DNA of 44,001 nt, taken from NCBI GenBank assembly GCA_013519935.1, contig JACDUA010000036.1:1-44001 (forward strand). The letters are read 5' to 3'. This stretch comes from Ectothiorhodospiraceae bacterium WFHF3C12. GTDB lineage: Bacteria; Pseudomonadota; Gammaproteobacteria; Nitrococcales; Nitrococcaceae. This document shows, one piece after another, positions 17,516-25,805 of the stretch (position 1 is the first letter of the stretch; every line of letters starts with the position of its first letter). The notes below the pieces were generated by a model that searched no databases, was not told the origin of the DNA, and saw only the letters and a list, made by a program, of their open reading frames with translations. A program made the position numbers and the translations under genes.

Positions 17516-19002
17516 TAGTTGTCCAGCCCGGCTTCCGCCATGGCGACCGCGCGGAACAGGGCCCGCCCCTTGCTCAGCGTCTCCTCCCACTCCGAGCTGG
17601 GCACGGAATCGGCAACCACCCCGGCGCCGGCCTGGACATGCACCTGGCCGTCCTTGATCACGGCCGTGCGGATGGCGATCGCCGTGTCCATGTTGCCCGT
17701 CCAGGAGAGATAGCCCACGGCGCCGGAATAGACCCCGCGCTTGACCGTCTCCACCTCGTCGATGATCTCCATGGCGCGGATCTTGGGCGCGCCGCTCAGG
17801 GTGCCCGCCGGGAAGGTGGCCCGCAGGGCGTCCATCGGTCCGAGCCCCGGCTTCAGCTCGCCGGTGACGTTGGAGACGATGTGCATGACATGGGAATAGC
17901 GCTCGATGGCCATCTTGTCGGACACCCGCACCGTGCCGGTCTGGCTGACCCGGCCGATATCGTTGCGGCCGAGATCGATGAGCATGAGATGCTCGGCCAG
18001 CTCCTTGGGGTCCGCCAGCAGCTCCCGCTCCAGCGCCTCGTCCTCGTGGACGGTCTTGCCCCGGCGGCGGGTGCCCGCGATCGGCCGTACGGTGATCTCG
18101 CCCTCGTCCAGGCGCACCAGGATCTCCGGTGACGAACCGGCGATGTGGAAGTCCCCCAGGTCCAGATAGAACATGTAGGGCGACGGGTTGGTGCAGCGCA
18201 GGGCCCGATAGAGATCCAGCGGCCGGCCGCGGTAAGGCGCGGTCATGCGCTGGGACGGCACCACCTGCATGCAGTCGCCGTCGACGATATAGCGCTTGAT
18301 GCGCTCCACCGCCGCCTCGAACTCGGCCTGGGTGAAGTTGGAGGTGAAGTCCTCCTCGGCCACTTCCCGGGGCGGCTGGCCGGCACGGTAGCCGGTACCG
18401 GCGGCGCGCAGCTGCTCGGTCAGGGCATCGAGCCGGGTCTCGGCCCGGCCCAGGGCGTCCGGCTGCGAAGGGTTGCCGTAGACCACCAGGTAAAGCTTGC
18501 CCAGCAGGTTGTCGAAAACCAGCACCTCGTCGGAGACCATGAGCAGGATCTCCGGCACGTCGAGGGGGTCGGCATTGGGCGAAGCCCCGAGTCTCGGCTC
18601 GACGTAGCGGACCGTGTCGTAGCCGAAGTAGCCAACCAGCCCGCCCAGGAATCGCGGCATGTGCGGGAAATCCGGCGGGGGCGCGGCGCTCACCCGGGCG
18701 TGATAAGCCTCGACCCAGGCCAGCGGGTCCTCCGGCCGGTGGGTCTCGATTAGCTCGTCGTCGCGCAGCAGGCGCACCTCGCCGTCGCGGATCTCCACCC
18801 GCTCCCGGCACGGCAGCCCGAGGATGGAGTATCGACCCCATTTCTCGCCACCGTAGACCGATTCGAACAGATAGGAATAGGGCCCCTGGGCCAGCTTGAG
18901 GTAGGTGCTCAGGGGCGTATCGAGATCCGCCAGGATCTCGCGGATAACGGGGATACGGTTATAGCCGGCAGAAGCCAGGGCCTCGAATTGCTTGGAATCC
19001 AT
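17515..19002 (-). CDS. trpE: Anthranilate synthase component I
   Basis: The 495-aa product converts chorismate to anthranilate with TrpG. The N-terminal regulatory region contains [19 protein letters not shown], equivalent to the LLES element that binds tryptophan in feedback-inhibited enzymes. The C-terminal chorismate-binding domain is complete: [64 protein letters not shown] and a final [17 protein letters not shown] block. gph and rpe lie upstream on the same strand. The TAA stop abuts the right end of the MITE-like element; the C-terminus nevertheless looks normal. Confidence 0.97.
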   Translation of the reverse strand: MDSKQFEALASAGYNRIPVIREILADLDTPLSTYLKLAQGPYSYLFESVYGGEKWGRYSILGLPCRERVEIRDGEVRLLRDDELIETHRPEDPLAWVEAYHARVSAAPPPDFPHMPRFLGGLVGYFGYDTVRYVEPRLGASPNADPLDVPEILLMVSDEVLVFDNLLGKLYLVVYGNPSQPDALGRAETRLDALTEQLRAAGTGYRAGQPPREVAEEDFTSNFTQAEFEAAVERIKRYIVDGDCMQVVPSQRMTAPYRGRPLDLYRALRCTNPSPYMFYLDLGDFHIAGSSPEILVRLDEGEITVRPIAGTRRRGKTVHEDEALERELLADPKELAEHLMLIDLGRNDIGRVSQTGTVRVSDKMAIERYSHVMHIVSNVTGELKPGLGPMDALRATFPAGTLSGAPKIRAMEIIDEVETVKRGVYSGAVGYLSWTGNMDTAIAIRTAVIKDGQVHVQAGAGVVADSVPSSEWEETLSKGRALFRAVAMAEAGLDN

Positions 19003-19059
19003 GGAGCATCACCAATAATCAGTGGACGAGGGCGCGGGACACGCACGCGAACGGCTTTT

Positions 19060-19125
19060 TCAGCCTCGCCATCGCCCGCTGATGCCCTGCTGGCACAGTA
19101 TCCGCGTGGTGGTGTCTCGATCCAT
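19060..19125 (-). CDS. Possible short leader ORF before trpE (low confidence)
   Basis: In the 137-bp gph-trpE gap, ATG 19125 opens a 21-codon frame (MDRDTTTRILCQQGISGRWR plus one Gly) with a single Trp codon near the end. Pseudomonas trpE genes are known to be controlled by attenuation with short leader peptides. However, there is no strong ribosome-binding site, no tandem Trp codons, and I could not find a convincing terminator/antiterminator pair after it. Confidence 0.2.
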   Translation of the reverse strand: MDRDTTTRILCQQGISGRWRG

Positions 19126-19139
19126 GGCCAGTGTTCCGG

Positions 19140-19820
19140 TCAGCCCCGTCCGGCGTGCAGCCCGACCAGCTCGATCAGGCTTTCGATCATGGCATCCGGC
19201 CGGGCATCGAAGATATCACTGCCGTGATTATACCCATACGGTACGCAAACGATAGGCATGCCCGCCTGCCGCGCGGCCAGCACGTCGTTCATGGAATCGC
19301 CCACCATGACGGCCTCCCGGGGCGCGATACCCAGGGAGTTGGCCGCATAGAGCAGCGGTGCCGGATGGGGCTTCTTCTGGTCCAGGGTATCGCCGGCGAT
19401 GACCACGTCGAAGTCGTGGGCAATACCCAGCCGCTCCAGGATTGGCAGCGTGAACCGGGCCGGCTTATTGGTGACCACGCCCAGCTTCAGACCGCGGTCG
19501 CGCAGCCCGTCGAGCCCTTCACGTACCCCGGGGTAGAGCACGGTGCGGTCAACCAGATTGTCCCCGTAATAACGGAAGAACAGCCGCAGCGCCCGTTCGA
19601 ACAGGGCCTTTTCCGGCTCACCTTCCCACTCGCCGGTCAGCGCGCGCTTGACCAGCCGCGCCGCGCCGTTTCCCACCCAGTAACGCACCCGATCCTCGCC
19701 GGCTTCCGGCCGGCGCAGCTCCACCAGCATGGCGTCCACCGCCTGGGCCAGGTCCGGGGCGCTGTCGATGAGCGTGCCGTCCAGATCGAACAGCATGGCG
19801 CTGGCGTTCTCAATCGCCAT
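19140..19820 (-). CDS. gph: Phosphoglycolate phosphatase, HAD family
   Basis: The 226-aa HAD phosphatase has motif [14 protein letters not shown] (D12, D14), motif II VVTNKP, the lysine of motif III in [12 protein letters not shown] and motif [18 protein letters not shown]. Gph removes 2-phosphoglycolate arising from DNA-end repair. The ATG at 19820 lies within the last codons of rpe (11-bp overlap), so the two are translationally linked. rpe-gph-trpE order is as in Pseudomonas. Confidence 0.94.
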   Translation of the reverse strand: MAIENASAMLFDLDGTLIDSAPDLAQAVDAMLVELRRPEAGEDRVRYWVGNGAARLVKRALTGEWEGEPEKALFERALRLFFRYYGDNLVDRTVLYPGVREGLDGLRDRGLKLGVVTNKPARFTLPILERLGIAHDFDVVIAGDTLDQKKPHPAPLLYAANSLGIAPREAVMVGDSMNDVLAARQAGMPIVCVPYGYNHGSDIFDARPDAMIESLIELVGLHAGRG

Positions 19821-20490
19821 GGCCAACCTTCGCCAGCTCCTCACGCATGGTGCCGATGACCTGGCCGTAATCGCTCCTGCCGAATATCGCCGAGCCGGCG
19901 ACGAAGGTGTCGGCCCCGGCCTCGGCCACCTGGCGGATATTCTCCGCCTTGATGCCACCATCCACCTCCAGACGGATGTCGTGGCCGCTGTCGTCGATGA
20001 GGCGCCGGGCCTCCTGAAGCTTGTCCAGGGCCGTGGGGATAAAGGCCTGGCCGCCGAAACCGGGATTGACCGACATGATCAGCACCATGTCCACCTTGTC
20101 CATGACGTAGCGCAGGTAATCCAGCGGGGTCGCCGGATTGAACACCAGCCCGGCCCGGCAGCCGCTGTCGCGGATAAGCTGCAGGCTGCGATCGATGTGC
20201 TCGCTGGCCTCCGGGTGGAAGGTGATGATGCTCGCCCCCGCCTCGGCGAAATCCGGGATCAGGCGATCCACGGGCTTGACCATGAGGTGCACGTCGATGT
20301 CGGCGGTCACCCCGTGATTGCGCAGCGCCCGGCAAATCACCGGCCCGAAGGTGAGGTTCGGGACGTAGTGATTGTCCATGACGTCGAAGTGCACCATGTC
20401 GGCGCCGGCGGCGAGGACATTGTCCACCTCCTCGCCGAGCCGCGCGAAATCGGCGGACAGGATGGACGGAGCGATTCGGTAGTCGGCCAT
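19810..20490 (-). CDS. rpe: Ribulose-phosphate 3-epimerase
   Basis: The 226-aa TIM-barrel enzyme begins [39 protein letters not shown] holds the metal-binding His and Asp, VHLMVKPVD the next metal His, [14 protein letters not shown] the phosphate/lid region and LEVDGGIK the second Asp. ATG 20490 has GGGAG five bases upstream, better than the GTG at 20502. First gene of the apparent rpe-gph-trpE set. Confidence 0.97.
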   Translation of the reverse strand: MADYRIAPSILSADFARLGEEVDNVLAAGADMVHFDVMDNHYVPNLTFGPVICRALRNHGVTADIDVHLMVKPVDRLIPDFAEAGASIITFHPEASEHIDRSLQLIRDSGCRAGLVFNPATPLDYLRYVMDKVDMVLIMSVNPGFGGQAFIPTALDKLQEARRLIDDSGHDIRLEVDGGIKAENIRQVAEAGADTFVAGSAIFGRSDYGQVIGTMREELAKVGHGD

Positions 20491-20562
20491 GCGAACTCCC
20501 ACGGTAATGGACTCTCCGGAGGGCCGGTCACTCTAACCGAAGCGAGTCGCGTTTTCAGTAGG

Positions 20563-20769
20563 TTTTAGCCACAGATGAACACGGATGAACACGGATGAAC
20601 ACAGATTTGCGCGGGCGTGCCCGCCGGGCGTCGCTCGTGGATCCGACCACAACAATGCCCACAGCCGCGTAGCCTACCGATGCCGGCATTGCGGCACCCT
20701 CCGTGTCACGAACGGTGCATGGCAGGCATAGCGTCATCCGTGTTTATCTGTGTCCATCTGTGGCTAAAC
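20563..20769. repeat. Inverted-repeat element with 10-bp periodic arms
   Basis: The left arm (about 20563-20606) reads TTTTAGCCACAGATGAAC followed by tandem ACGGATGAAC units; the right arm (20733-20769) is its imperfect inverted copy (revcomp GTTTAGCCACAGATGGACAC and onward). The roughly 125-bp interior has no coding frame. This type of CACAGATGAACACGGATGA text occurs between genes in many bacteria as a decayed repeat. It lies between the rpe promoter and the CopD-type gene. Confidence 0.65.
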
Positions 20770-20788
20770 GAAAAAACGGGTCTCGCCA

Positions 20789-21265
20789 ATGGGTTTGCAT
20801 CTGCCATTCGCATTGTTGCTGCATCTGCTGGCTGCCGTCATCTGGATCGGCGGCATGTTCTTCGCCTATCTGTGCCTGCGTCCGGCGGTGGGCGAGGTGT
20901 TGGCCGGAATCGACCGGGCCCGGCTCTGGGCGCCGACCCTGCGGCGCTTCTTCGGGTGGGTCTGGCTCGCGGTGATCGTCCTTCCCGTGACCGGCTACTG
21001 GATGGGCTATCACCTGTACGGCGGCATGGCGGGTTATCCCATCCACGTGCATGTCATGCACGGCCTGGGCTGGCTGATGATCGTCCTGTTCGCCCTGGTC
21101 TATCTCTTGCCCTTCCGGCGCCTGCAGCGGGCGGTGGCCAGCGGGGACGCGCCAAACGCCGGGGCTTCAATCGGCTGGATCCGGCGTATCGTCGCGGTCA
21201 ACCTGGCGCTGGGGCTGTTCATCGTGCTGGTCGTGAGCCTGGGCCGCTACATCCCGTTTCTGTAG
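20789..21265 (+). CDS. CopD-type four-helix membrane protein
   Basis: The 158-aa protein has four predicted transmembrane helices: LPFALLLHLLAAVIWIGGMF, RFFGWVWLAVIVLPVTGYW, HVHVMHGLGWLMIVLFALVY and IVAVNLALGLFIVLVVSLG. Conserved residues such as LHLLAAVIWIGG and HVMHG resemble the CopD/YhhN-like hydrophobic domain family; the histidines could bind copper or heme, but the function of short members is not established. ATG 20789 has only a weak ribosome-binding site; the repeat element ends 20 bp upstream. It converges with the DjlA-like gene. Confidence 0.75.
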   Translation: MGLHLPFALLLHLLAAVIWIGGMFFAYLCLRPAVGEVLAGIDRARLWAPTLRRFFGWVWLAVIVLPVTGYWMGYHLYGGMAGYPIHVHVMHGLGWLMIVLFALVYLLPFRRLQRAVASGDAPNAGASIGWIRRIVAVNLALGLFIVLVVSLGRYIPFL

Positions 21266-21273
21266 CGACCTCC

Positions 21274-22086
21274 TCAGAAGCCGCGGACACGCCGGATCTC
21301 GTCGAAAGCGGCCCGAATCTCGTGGGTACGCGCGGCGGCCTGCTGTATGGCTTCCGGCGTCTCGCCCCGGCCCTCCAGCCGATCCGGGTGGTAGCGACCG
21401 ATCATGCGCCGGTAGGCCCGCCTGATCTCGTCGGCACCCGCGCACTCGCGCACCTCCAACAGGGCATAGGCCTCCTCCACGCGGGGCGCCAGCGCCCGGC
21501 GGCCCCGGCCCATGCGCGCGGAGCGCTCGCGCAGGCGTTCGTCGATGGCGTCCGCTGAAATCAGCAGGCTGGCGCCCACCGCCTGCAGCACGTGAAGCTG
21601 CCGTTCGCCGGGTTGACCGTCGGCGAGGGCCATCCGAAGCTGCACATCCAGAAAGCGCTCCACGGCCGCGGCGTCATCACCGCAGAGCCGCCGGAAACGC
21701 CGGACCAGCGAGACCAGAGGGAAATCAGGCTGCTTGCCGTGGGTGAACATTGCGATGGCGTGGCGCCGTTCGGGCCCGGTGAGTGACAGCTCCGCCATCA
21801 CGCGCCTCGCCAGGGCAATCTCCCGCTCACTGACTCGACCGTCGGCCTTGGCCACCTGACCCGCCACCGCGAAGGTGCTGACCAGCGCCGCCCGCTGCTC
21901 GCGCGTGCGATCGCCGCTAGACCAGCGCGCCGGGGCATAGCGTCGCAGTCGAAGCCGCCGGTCTATGAACACGCCGACGACGAAGCCACCCACGCTACCG
22001 GGCCAGCCCAGCAGGGCCGTACCGAACGTGACGCCACCGAAACGGCCCCACCACGGGCCCAGCCTGGATGCCAGACCTTTAGACAA
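21274..22086 (-). CDS. djlA: Membrane-anchored DnaJ-like co-chaperone (DjlA type)
   Basis: With a TTG start at 22086 the product is 270 aa, matching E. coli DjlA (271 aa). An N-terminal glycine-rich membrane anchor (FGGVTFGTALLGWPGSVGGF) is followed by a TerB-like helical domain (AGQVAKADGRVSEREIALAR) and a C-terminal J domain with intact HPD in RMIGRYHPDRLEG. DjlA stimulates DnaK at the inner membrane. The frame is open upstream to 22320 with low-complexity sequence; GAGG precedes the TTG. It is 8 bp convergent with the CopD-type gene. Confidence 0.85.
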   Translation of the reverse strand: MSKGLASRLGPWWGRFGGVTFGTALLGWPGSVGGFVVGVFIDRRLRLRRYAPARWSSGDRTREQRAALVSTFAVAGQVAKADGRVSEREIALARRVMAELSLTGPERRHAIAMFTHGKQPDFPLVSLVRRFRRLCGDDAAAVERFLDVQLRMALADGQPGERQLHVLQAVGASLLISADAIDERLRERSARMGRGRRALAPRVEEAYALLEVRECAGADEIRRAYRRMIGRYHPDRLEGRGETPEAIQQAAARTHEIRAAFDEIRRVRGF

Positions 22087-22589
22087 TGATTCAGACCTCG
22101 GTGGCAGTGTGCGCCGCTGTGGTATCGCGCGACAGGGAGCGTTTAGCGAGGCCTGAAGTACCGGTGGGAAACGCTGGCCACCGGGTGGTTCCGGCGGCAC
22201 TGCGCTCGCCGGGCACAGGGCGGCCATGCCAGGGCGCGCGCGCCTTGCCGGAAAGCCGCGCGGTGATACCGGGATCCGAAAATACTGCCTGACAGGTTCG
22301 CAACTGGGACACCGACTCAACTCTTCTCGCGAAGGGCCCGGGACCGGACCGCGCGGACCGGAGAACAGGACAATAGCAGCGAATTCGGTCCCGTCAAGAG
22401 ACCGGAGCGCGGGTCCACGTCAGGGCAATGGAAAAGCTGCATCTGCCACAGCGCGGCACAGGCACGGTTCGTGGCGAGCCCAAAAAGAGAAGGGCATCCC
22501 TGCCCCATGCAGCGGGAAGTCCGTTTCCCAATTGCCACGCCGAGGTAAAGCCATGCGGGTCGATGACCAGGCGGTCGCCGGCCCCGCCC
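22087..22589. other. 503-bp intergenic region without a supported gene
   Basis: This region lies between the djlA start and the stop of the GGDEF/EAL gene (both minus strand). It should contain the djlA promoter and the 3' end of the luxI operon transcript. Open frames through it have no recognisable features. I saw no strong T-tailed terminator, no tRNA and no c-di-GMP riboswitch signature. Confidence 0.4.
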
Positions 22590-24626
22590 CTATGAAGCCA
22601 ACCGGACTGCCTCCTCTCGAAGGGTCATCCGCGCCATCAAGTCCGTGAGCGCCAAAGGCCGTGCGAAATGGAATCCCTGGGCAATCGCGCCGGCCTGCTG
22701 GGCGAGATAGTCCACCTGTGCCTGGGTCTCGACGCCCTCAGCGACCACGTCGAGTCCCAGGTGAGCCGCCATCTGGCAGACCGCGTTGACGATAGCCGTG
22801 TCCTCGCGGCACTGGCCGAGCCCCCGGGTGAAGGACTTGTCGATCTTCAGACAGTGGACCGGGAAGCGCTTGAGGTAGGCCAGCGCCGAGTAGCCGGTAC
22901 CGAAGTCGTCCACCGCCACCCGCAGGCCGAGCGCCCCGAGCCTGCTGAGCACACTGTCGCTGCCCGCCATGGGGCTCATGAACAGCGACTCCGTCAGCTC
23001 CAGCTCCAGCGCGCCGGATTCTATGCCGGCTCCCGCAAGGAGGCTCTCCAGCCGGTCCAGGAATCGCGGCTCCTCAAGCTGCCGGGGCGAGAGATTGACG
23101 GATACCCGCAGGCCATGGAAGCCGCCGCCGCGCAGCGTACCCAGGTCCTCGCAGGCCCGCGCCAGCACCCACTCGCCAACCGGCACTATCAGGCTGCTCT
23201 CTTCAAGCACCGGGATGAACTCCGCCGGTGGGATGAGCCCCCGCTCCGGGTGATTCCAGCGCAGCAACGCCTCCAGGCCCACCACCTCGCCCGTGGCGGC
23301 CACCACCTGTGGCTGGTAGAGCAACTGGAACTCCTCGCGCCCGAGTGCGTGACGCAATTCGGTGGTCATCCACAGATGTCCGGGGTCACGCGCCTCCTCG
23401 GGCGCTCCCGAATACACGACGTAGGCATCACGACCCCGGTGCCGCGCATCACTCAGAGCGCGTTCGGCCCGGCAGACCGGATCCGAATCGCCCGTACCGG
23501 TGCTCGTGCTCGCCATGCCAAGACAGGCCGTGACACAGATCTCCCGATCCGAGAGCTCGATGGGCTCGGCTACACAGTCCAGGAGCCGACGCGCCAGCTC
23601 ATCGCAGCCGGGAGGGTCAACGGCGCCCAGCAGCAGGGCGAATACGTCGCCGGAGAACCGCGCCACGACATCCGTATCCCGCACGGCGCCGCAAAGCCGC
23701 TCTGCCATGGTGCGCAGCACCTGATCGCCGACGGCGTTGCCGAAGGCGGCGTTGACTTCGCGGAATGCGTCCAGGTTCAGGAGCGCTACTGTGGGCGCGC
23801 GGGCACCCTCGTTCTGCCAGGACTCCAGCATCCAGGCGAGCTCGGCCTGAAAGGTCCTGCGATTGCGCAAGCCCGTGAGCTGATCGCAGCGGGTCAGGAA
23901 ATCCTCGCGGGCCGCTCGCTGACGCTCCATCCCCGTATCCCGCGGACTGATCAGGCACAGACCGCCGCCGCCCGCGCCGTCGGGCAATGGTGCCAGCCGC
24001 CACTCGACGGGCGCATCCGTGGGATCCTGCCAGCGGCTCGGAGCCTCGATGGCGGACTGACCCACCGCGAGGGCCCGGCGTACGGCGGAGCGGGCCGTAC
24101 GCTCGCCACGCGGCGGCACGATCACCGCGTCGATGGTCAGGCCCGCCAGCGCCTCGCGGTTGACGCCGAGAAAACGTGCGGCGGCCGGATTGGCCTGCAA
24201 CACCCGCCCTTCAGGATCGATGACCAGCATGGGCTCGAAGGCCTGATCGAAAAGCGCGCGGCTCACATCCATCGTCTGATCGCCGGTCCCGCCGCCGGTG
24301 GCCGGACCGGTCCACTGGGCGATCAACACCACCATGACGTCCTCGCCCCCCTCGCACCGGCTCAGGGCCAGGGTCGCGGTACCGCCGTCCGGCAGGCCGA
24401 CATCAAGCAGGCTGCGCGCGACGCGATCCGCGCGCAGCCCCGACAATGCCGCGTTAAATCGCCGGGCGTCCTCACGGGACAGAAAATCGGCAAGCCGGCT
24501 TCCCGGCAATTGCGCGCCACGGCGCAGCGCCCTGTCCCAGGCGGCGTCGGCATGAGCGATGCGGCCGTCGGCGTCGACGGTCATCGTCGAGGCCCGGGAC
24601 ATGGGCAGCGGGGTCACATTGCTCAC
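22590..24626 (-). CDS. PAS-GGDEF-EAL protein, probable c-di-GMP phosphodiesterase
   Basis: The 678-aa protein has an N-terminal PAS-like region, a clear PAS domain (about 123-200: FDQAFEPMLVIDPEGRVLQA), a GGDEF domain (about 245-410) and an EAL domain (about 425-675). The cyclase signature is degenerate, RFSGDVF instead of RxGGDEF, while the inhibitory RxxD (RDTD) remains five residues upstream. The EAL domain keeps its catalytic set: GLEALLRW, VNLSPRQL, LELELTES, AVDDFGTGYS, LKIDKSF and EGVET. It is therefore predicted to degrade c-di-GMP, with the GGDEF as a sensor. A GTG start overlaps the preceding stop (GTGA), coupling it to luxI through the small middle gene. Confidence 0.9.
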   Translation of the reverse strand: MSNVTPLPMSRASTMTVDADGRIAHADAAWDRALRRGAQLPGSRLADFLSREDARRFNAALSGLRADRVARSLLDVGLPDGGTATLALSRCEGGEDVMVVLIAQWTGPATGGGTGDQTMDVSRALFDQAFEPMLVIDPEGRVLQANPAAARFLGVNREALAGLTIDAVIVPPRGERTARSAVRRALAVGQSAIEAPSRWQDPTDAPVEWRLAPLPDGAGGGGLCLISPRDTGMERQRAAREDFLTRCDQLTGLRNRRTFQAELAWMLESWQNEGARAPTVALLNLDAFREVNAAFGNAVGDQVLRTMAERLCGAVRDTDVVARFSGDVFALLLGAVDPPGCDELARRLLDCVAEPIELSDREICVTACLGMASTSTGTGDSDPVCRAERALSDARHRGRDAYVVYSGAPEEARDPGHLWMTTELRHALGREEFQLLYQPQVVAATGEVVGLEALLRWNHPERGLIPPAEFIPVLEESSLIVPVGEWVLARACEDLGTLRGGGFHGLRVSVNLSPRQLEEPRFLDRLESLLAGAGIESGALELELTESLFMSPMAGSDSVLSRLGALGLRVAVDDFGTGYSALAYLKRFPVHCLKIDKSFTRGLGQCREDTAIVNAVCQMAAHLGLDVVAEGVETQAQVDYLAQQAGAIAQGFHFARPLALTDLMARMTLREEAVRLAS

Positions 24627-24994
24627 GCCATGCTCCCGCGCCGCCGCGGCACGTGGTATTCGAGCACCCAGGGAGACTCCCCCTCCTGCACCAGCCCGCC
24701 GGCACCGGCCCGCTGCGTCTCGTGTTCATCCGAGTCGGCCGCGCTCTCGCGCCGGGACCAGTCCAGGAAAGTGAAGCTGGGCAGCGGCGGCGGCACGCAC
24801 AGTCGGACCTCGCGGGCCAGCGACGGCGCGGCGTTCACCTCCGCCAGTACCCAGTCGAAATTGACTCCCGAGTGAACCAGCCGCAGCGCCTCGGACTCGA
24901 CGCCGCAGTGCACGACACTGCCCGAGCCTGCCATCACGAGGCTCTGGGCCAGATGGCCGGTTTCGGGAGAGGAACCGACGAGCAACAATCTCAT
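24623..24994 (-). CDS. Small pseudo-receiver-like protein
   Basis: No family is certain. The 123-aa protein starts with a receiver-like pattern: strand RLLLVGSS (acidic pair replaced by Ser), helix, strand SVVHCG, then EALRLVHSGVNFDWVLAEV, where the position of the phospho-acceptor Asp appears to be Glu. After about residue 75 the match ends and the tail is unlike receivers. Its ATG overlaps the luxI stop (ATGA) and its TGA overlaps the GTG of the GGDEF/EAL gene, so it is translated between the two. A role linking AHL synthesis and c-di-GMP turnover is inference. Confidence 0.6.
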   Translation of the reverse strand: MRLLLVGSSPETGHLAQSLVMAGSGSVVHCGVESEALRLVHSGVNFDWVLAEVNAAPSLAREVRLCVPPPLPSFTFLDWSRRESAADSDEHETQRAGAGGLVQEGESPWVLEYHVPRRRGSMA

Positions 24995-25620
24995 GCCACT
25001 TGCCTGGCGGCTTCCACCGCCCGCTTGCTGTCGAAGAGGGCCGCACGGAGCTCTTCGCCTATGGGAATGTGGACGGCGACGGACAGCACCCGACCGACGC
25101 GGCGCGCCTTGCGATCGCCGAAGCGCGTCATGGGCAACCCGATCTGACGCAGCAGGCGCTCCATGGCCACGCTGGCCACGGTCACGTACTCGCTGATGCC
25201 ATTGTCGACACCGAACAGATAGCCGGCGCGCAGCATCTGCAGCGTCAGCGCCGAGGAGGTGGCCTGGGCCTTCTGGTCATGCCCGGAAGGGGGCTGGACG
25301 GCAAACCGGCTGAGCTCCCAGACGTCCGCTCGCCTCGGTGCGGCCTCGCCGGCCGTGAGCTCCGGGAAGGTGTCCGTTAGCATGTAGGGGCCCGTGCTGG
25401 GCAGGGCGCGCCAGCATGCCGCGATTCGGCCATCGGCGGCCCGGGCCATGATGTAGACGGGATCCAGATCGTCGAAGTGATCCCGCTCCTCGCCGTCGCG
25501 CCCCTGTACGTCCCAGCCCAGGCGCTCCTTGAACACCTCGTAACGGAAGCGGAACATGCGACCCAGGGTCTCGGGGCTGAAGGCGCACTCAGACGCCCGC
25601 CCAATCAGTATTTCGTTCAT
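24991..25620 (-). CDS. luxI: Acyl-homoserine-lactone synthase (LuxI family)
   Basis: The 209-aa product makes an AHL autoinducer from SAM and an acyl donor. The conserved LuxI residues are present in register: FRFRYEVFKERLGW (R26, F30, W36), ERDHFDDLDP (D47, D50), CWRALPSTGPYML (R71), F85, and WELSRFAV (E102, R105). The acyl chain specificity cannot be read from sequence. The ATG has a G-rich upstream (GGGGGCAGGGC). It is first in a translationally coupled trio with a pseudo-receiver-like gene and a GGDEF/EAL gene. Its only LuxR candidate in the window lies 6.6 kb upstream on the same strand. A lux-box-like dyad lies 67 bp upstream. Confidence 0.93.
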   Translation of the reverse strand: MNEILIGRASECAFSPETLGRMFRFRYEVFKERLGWDVQGRDGEERDHFDDLDPVYIMARAADGRIAACWRALPSTGPYMLTDTFPELTAGEAAPRRADVWELSRFAVQPPSGHDQKAQATSSALTLQMLRAGYLFGVDNGISEYVTVASVAMERLLRQIGLPMTRFGDRKARRVGRVLSVAVHIPIGEELRAALFDSKRAVEAARQVA

Positions 25621-25658
25621 GCCCTGCCCCCGTCTGCTTTTTGCCGAGCCCGAACTCC

Positions 25659-25706
25659 ATTAACGGCGAAAGGACGGTCCCGAGGAAACTGTCAGGATTG
25701 ACAGGA
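25659..25706 (-). promoter_or_regulatory. Lux-box-like dyad and -10 of luxI
   Basis: Positions 25687-25706 (AACTGTCAGGATTGACAGGA) contain CTGTCA-ggat-TGACAG, fitting the CTG-N10-CAG lux-box pattern. On the minus strand a -10-like GTTAAT lies at 25664-25659, which would place the dyad centre about 44 bp upstream of transcription start, the usual activator position. Caution: GGATTGACAGGAT is also part of common intergenic repeat text. Confidence 0.45.
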
Positions 25707-25805
25707 TAGTCAAATCAGAGGCTTGGGGACTCAACTCGGGGGCACGGGGCGACCGGCAATCGGCCGCCCACCAGTAACTGGCCCGGATGCGATGGCCAAT
25801 GGGAG

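Noticed and set aside
20563-20606. Short tandem ACGGATGAAC units as a possible CRISPR fragment
   Set aside because: The units are contiguous with no unique spacers, no leader and no cas genes. They form one arm of an inverted repeat.
22087-22589. c-di-GMP riboswitch near the GGDEF/EAL gene
   Set aside because: The region is downstream of that gene on its strand, and no GEMM-like conserved segments were seen.
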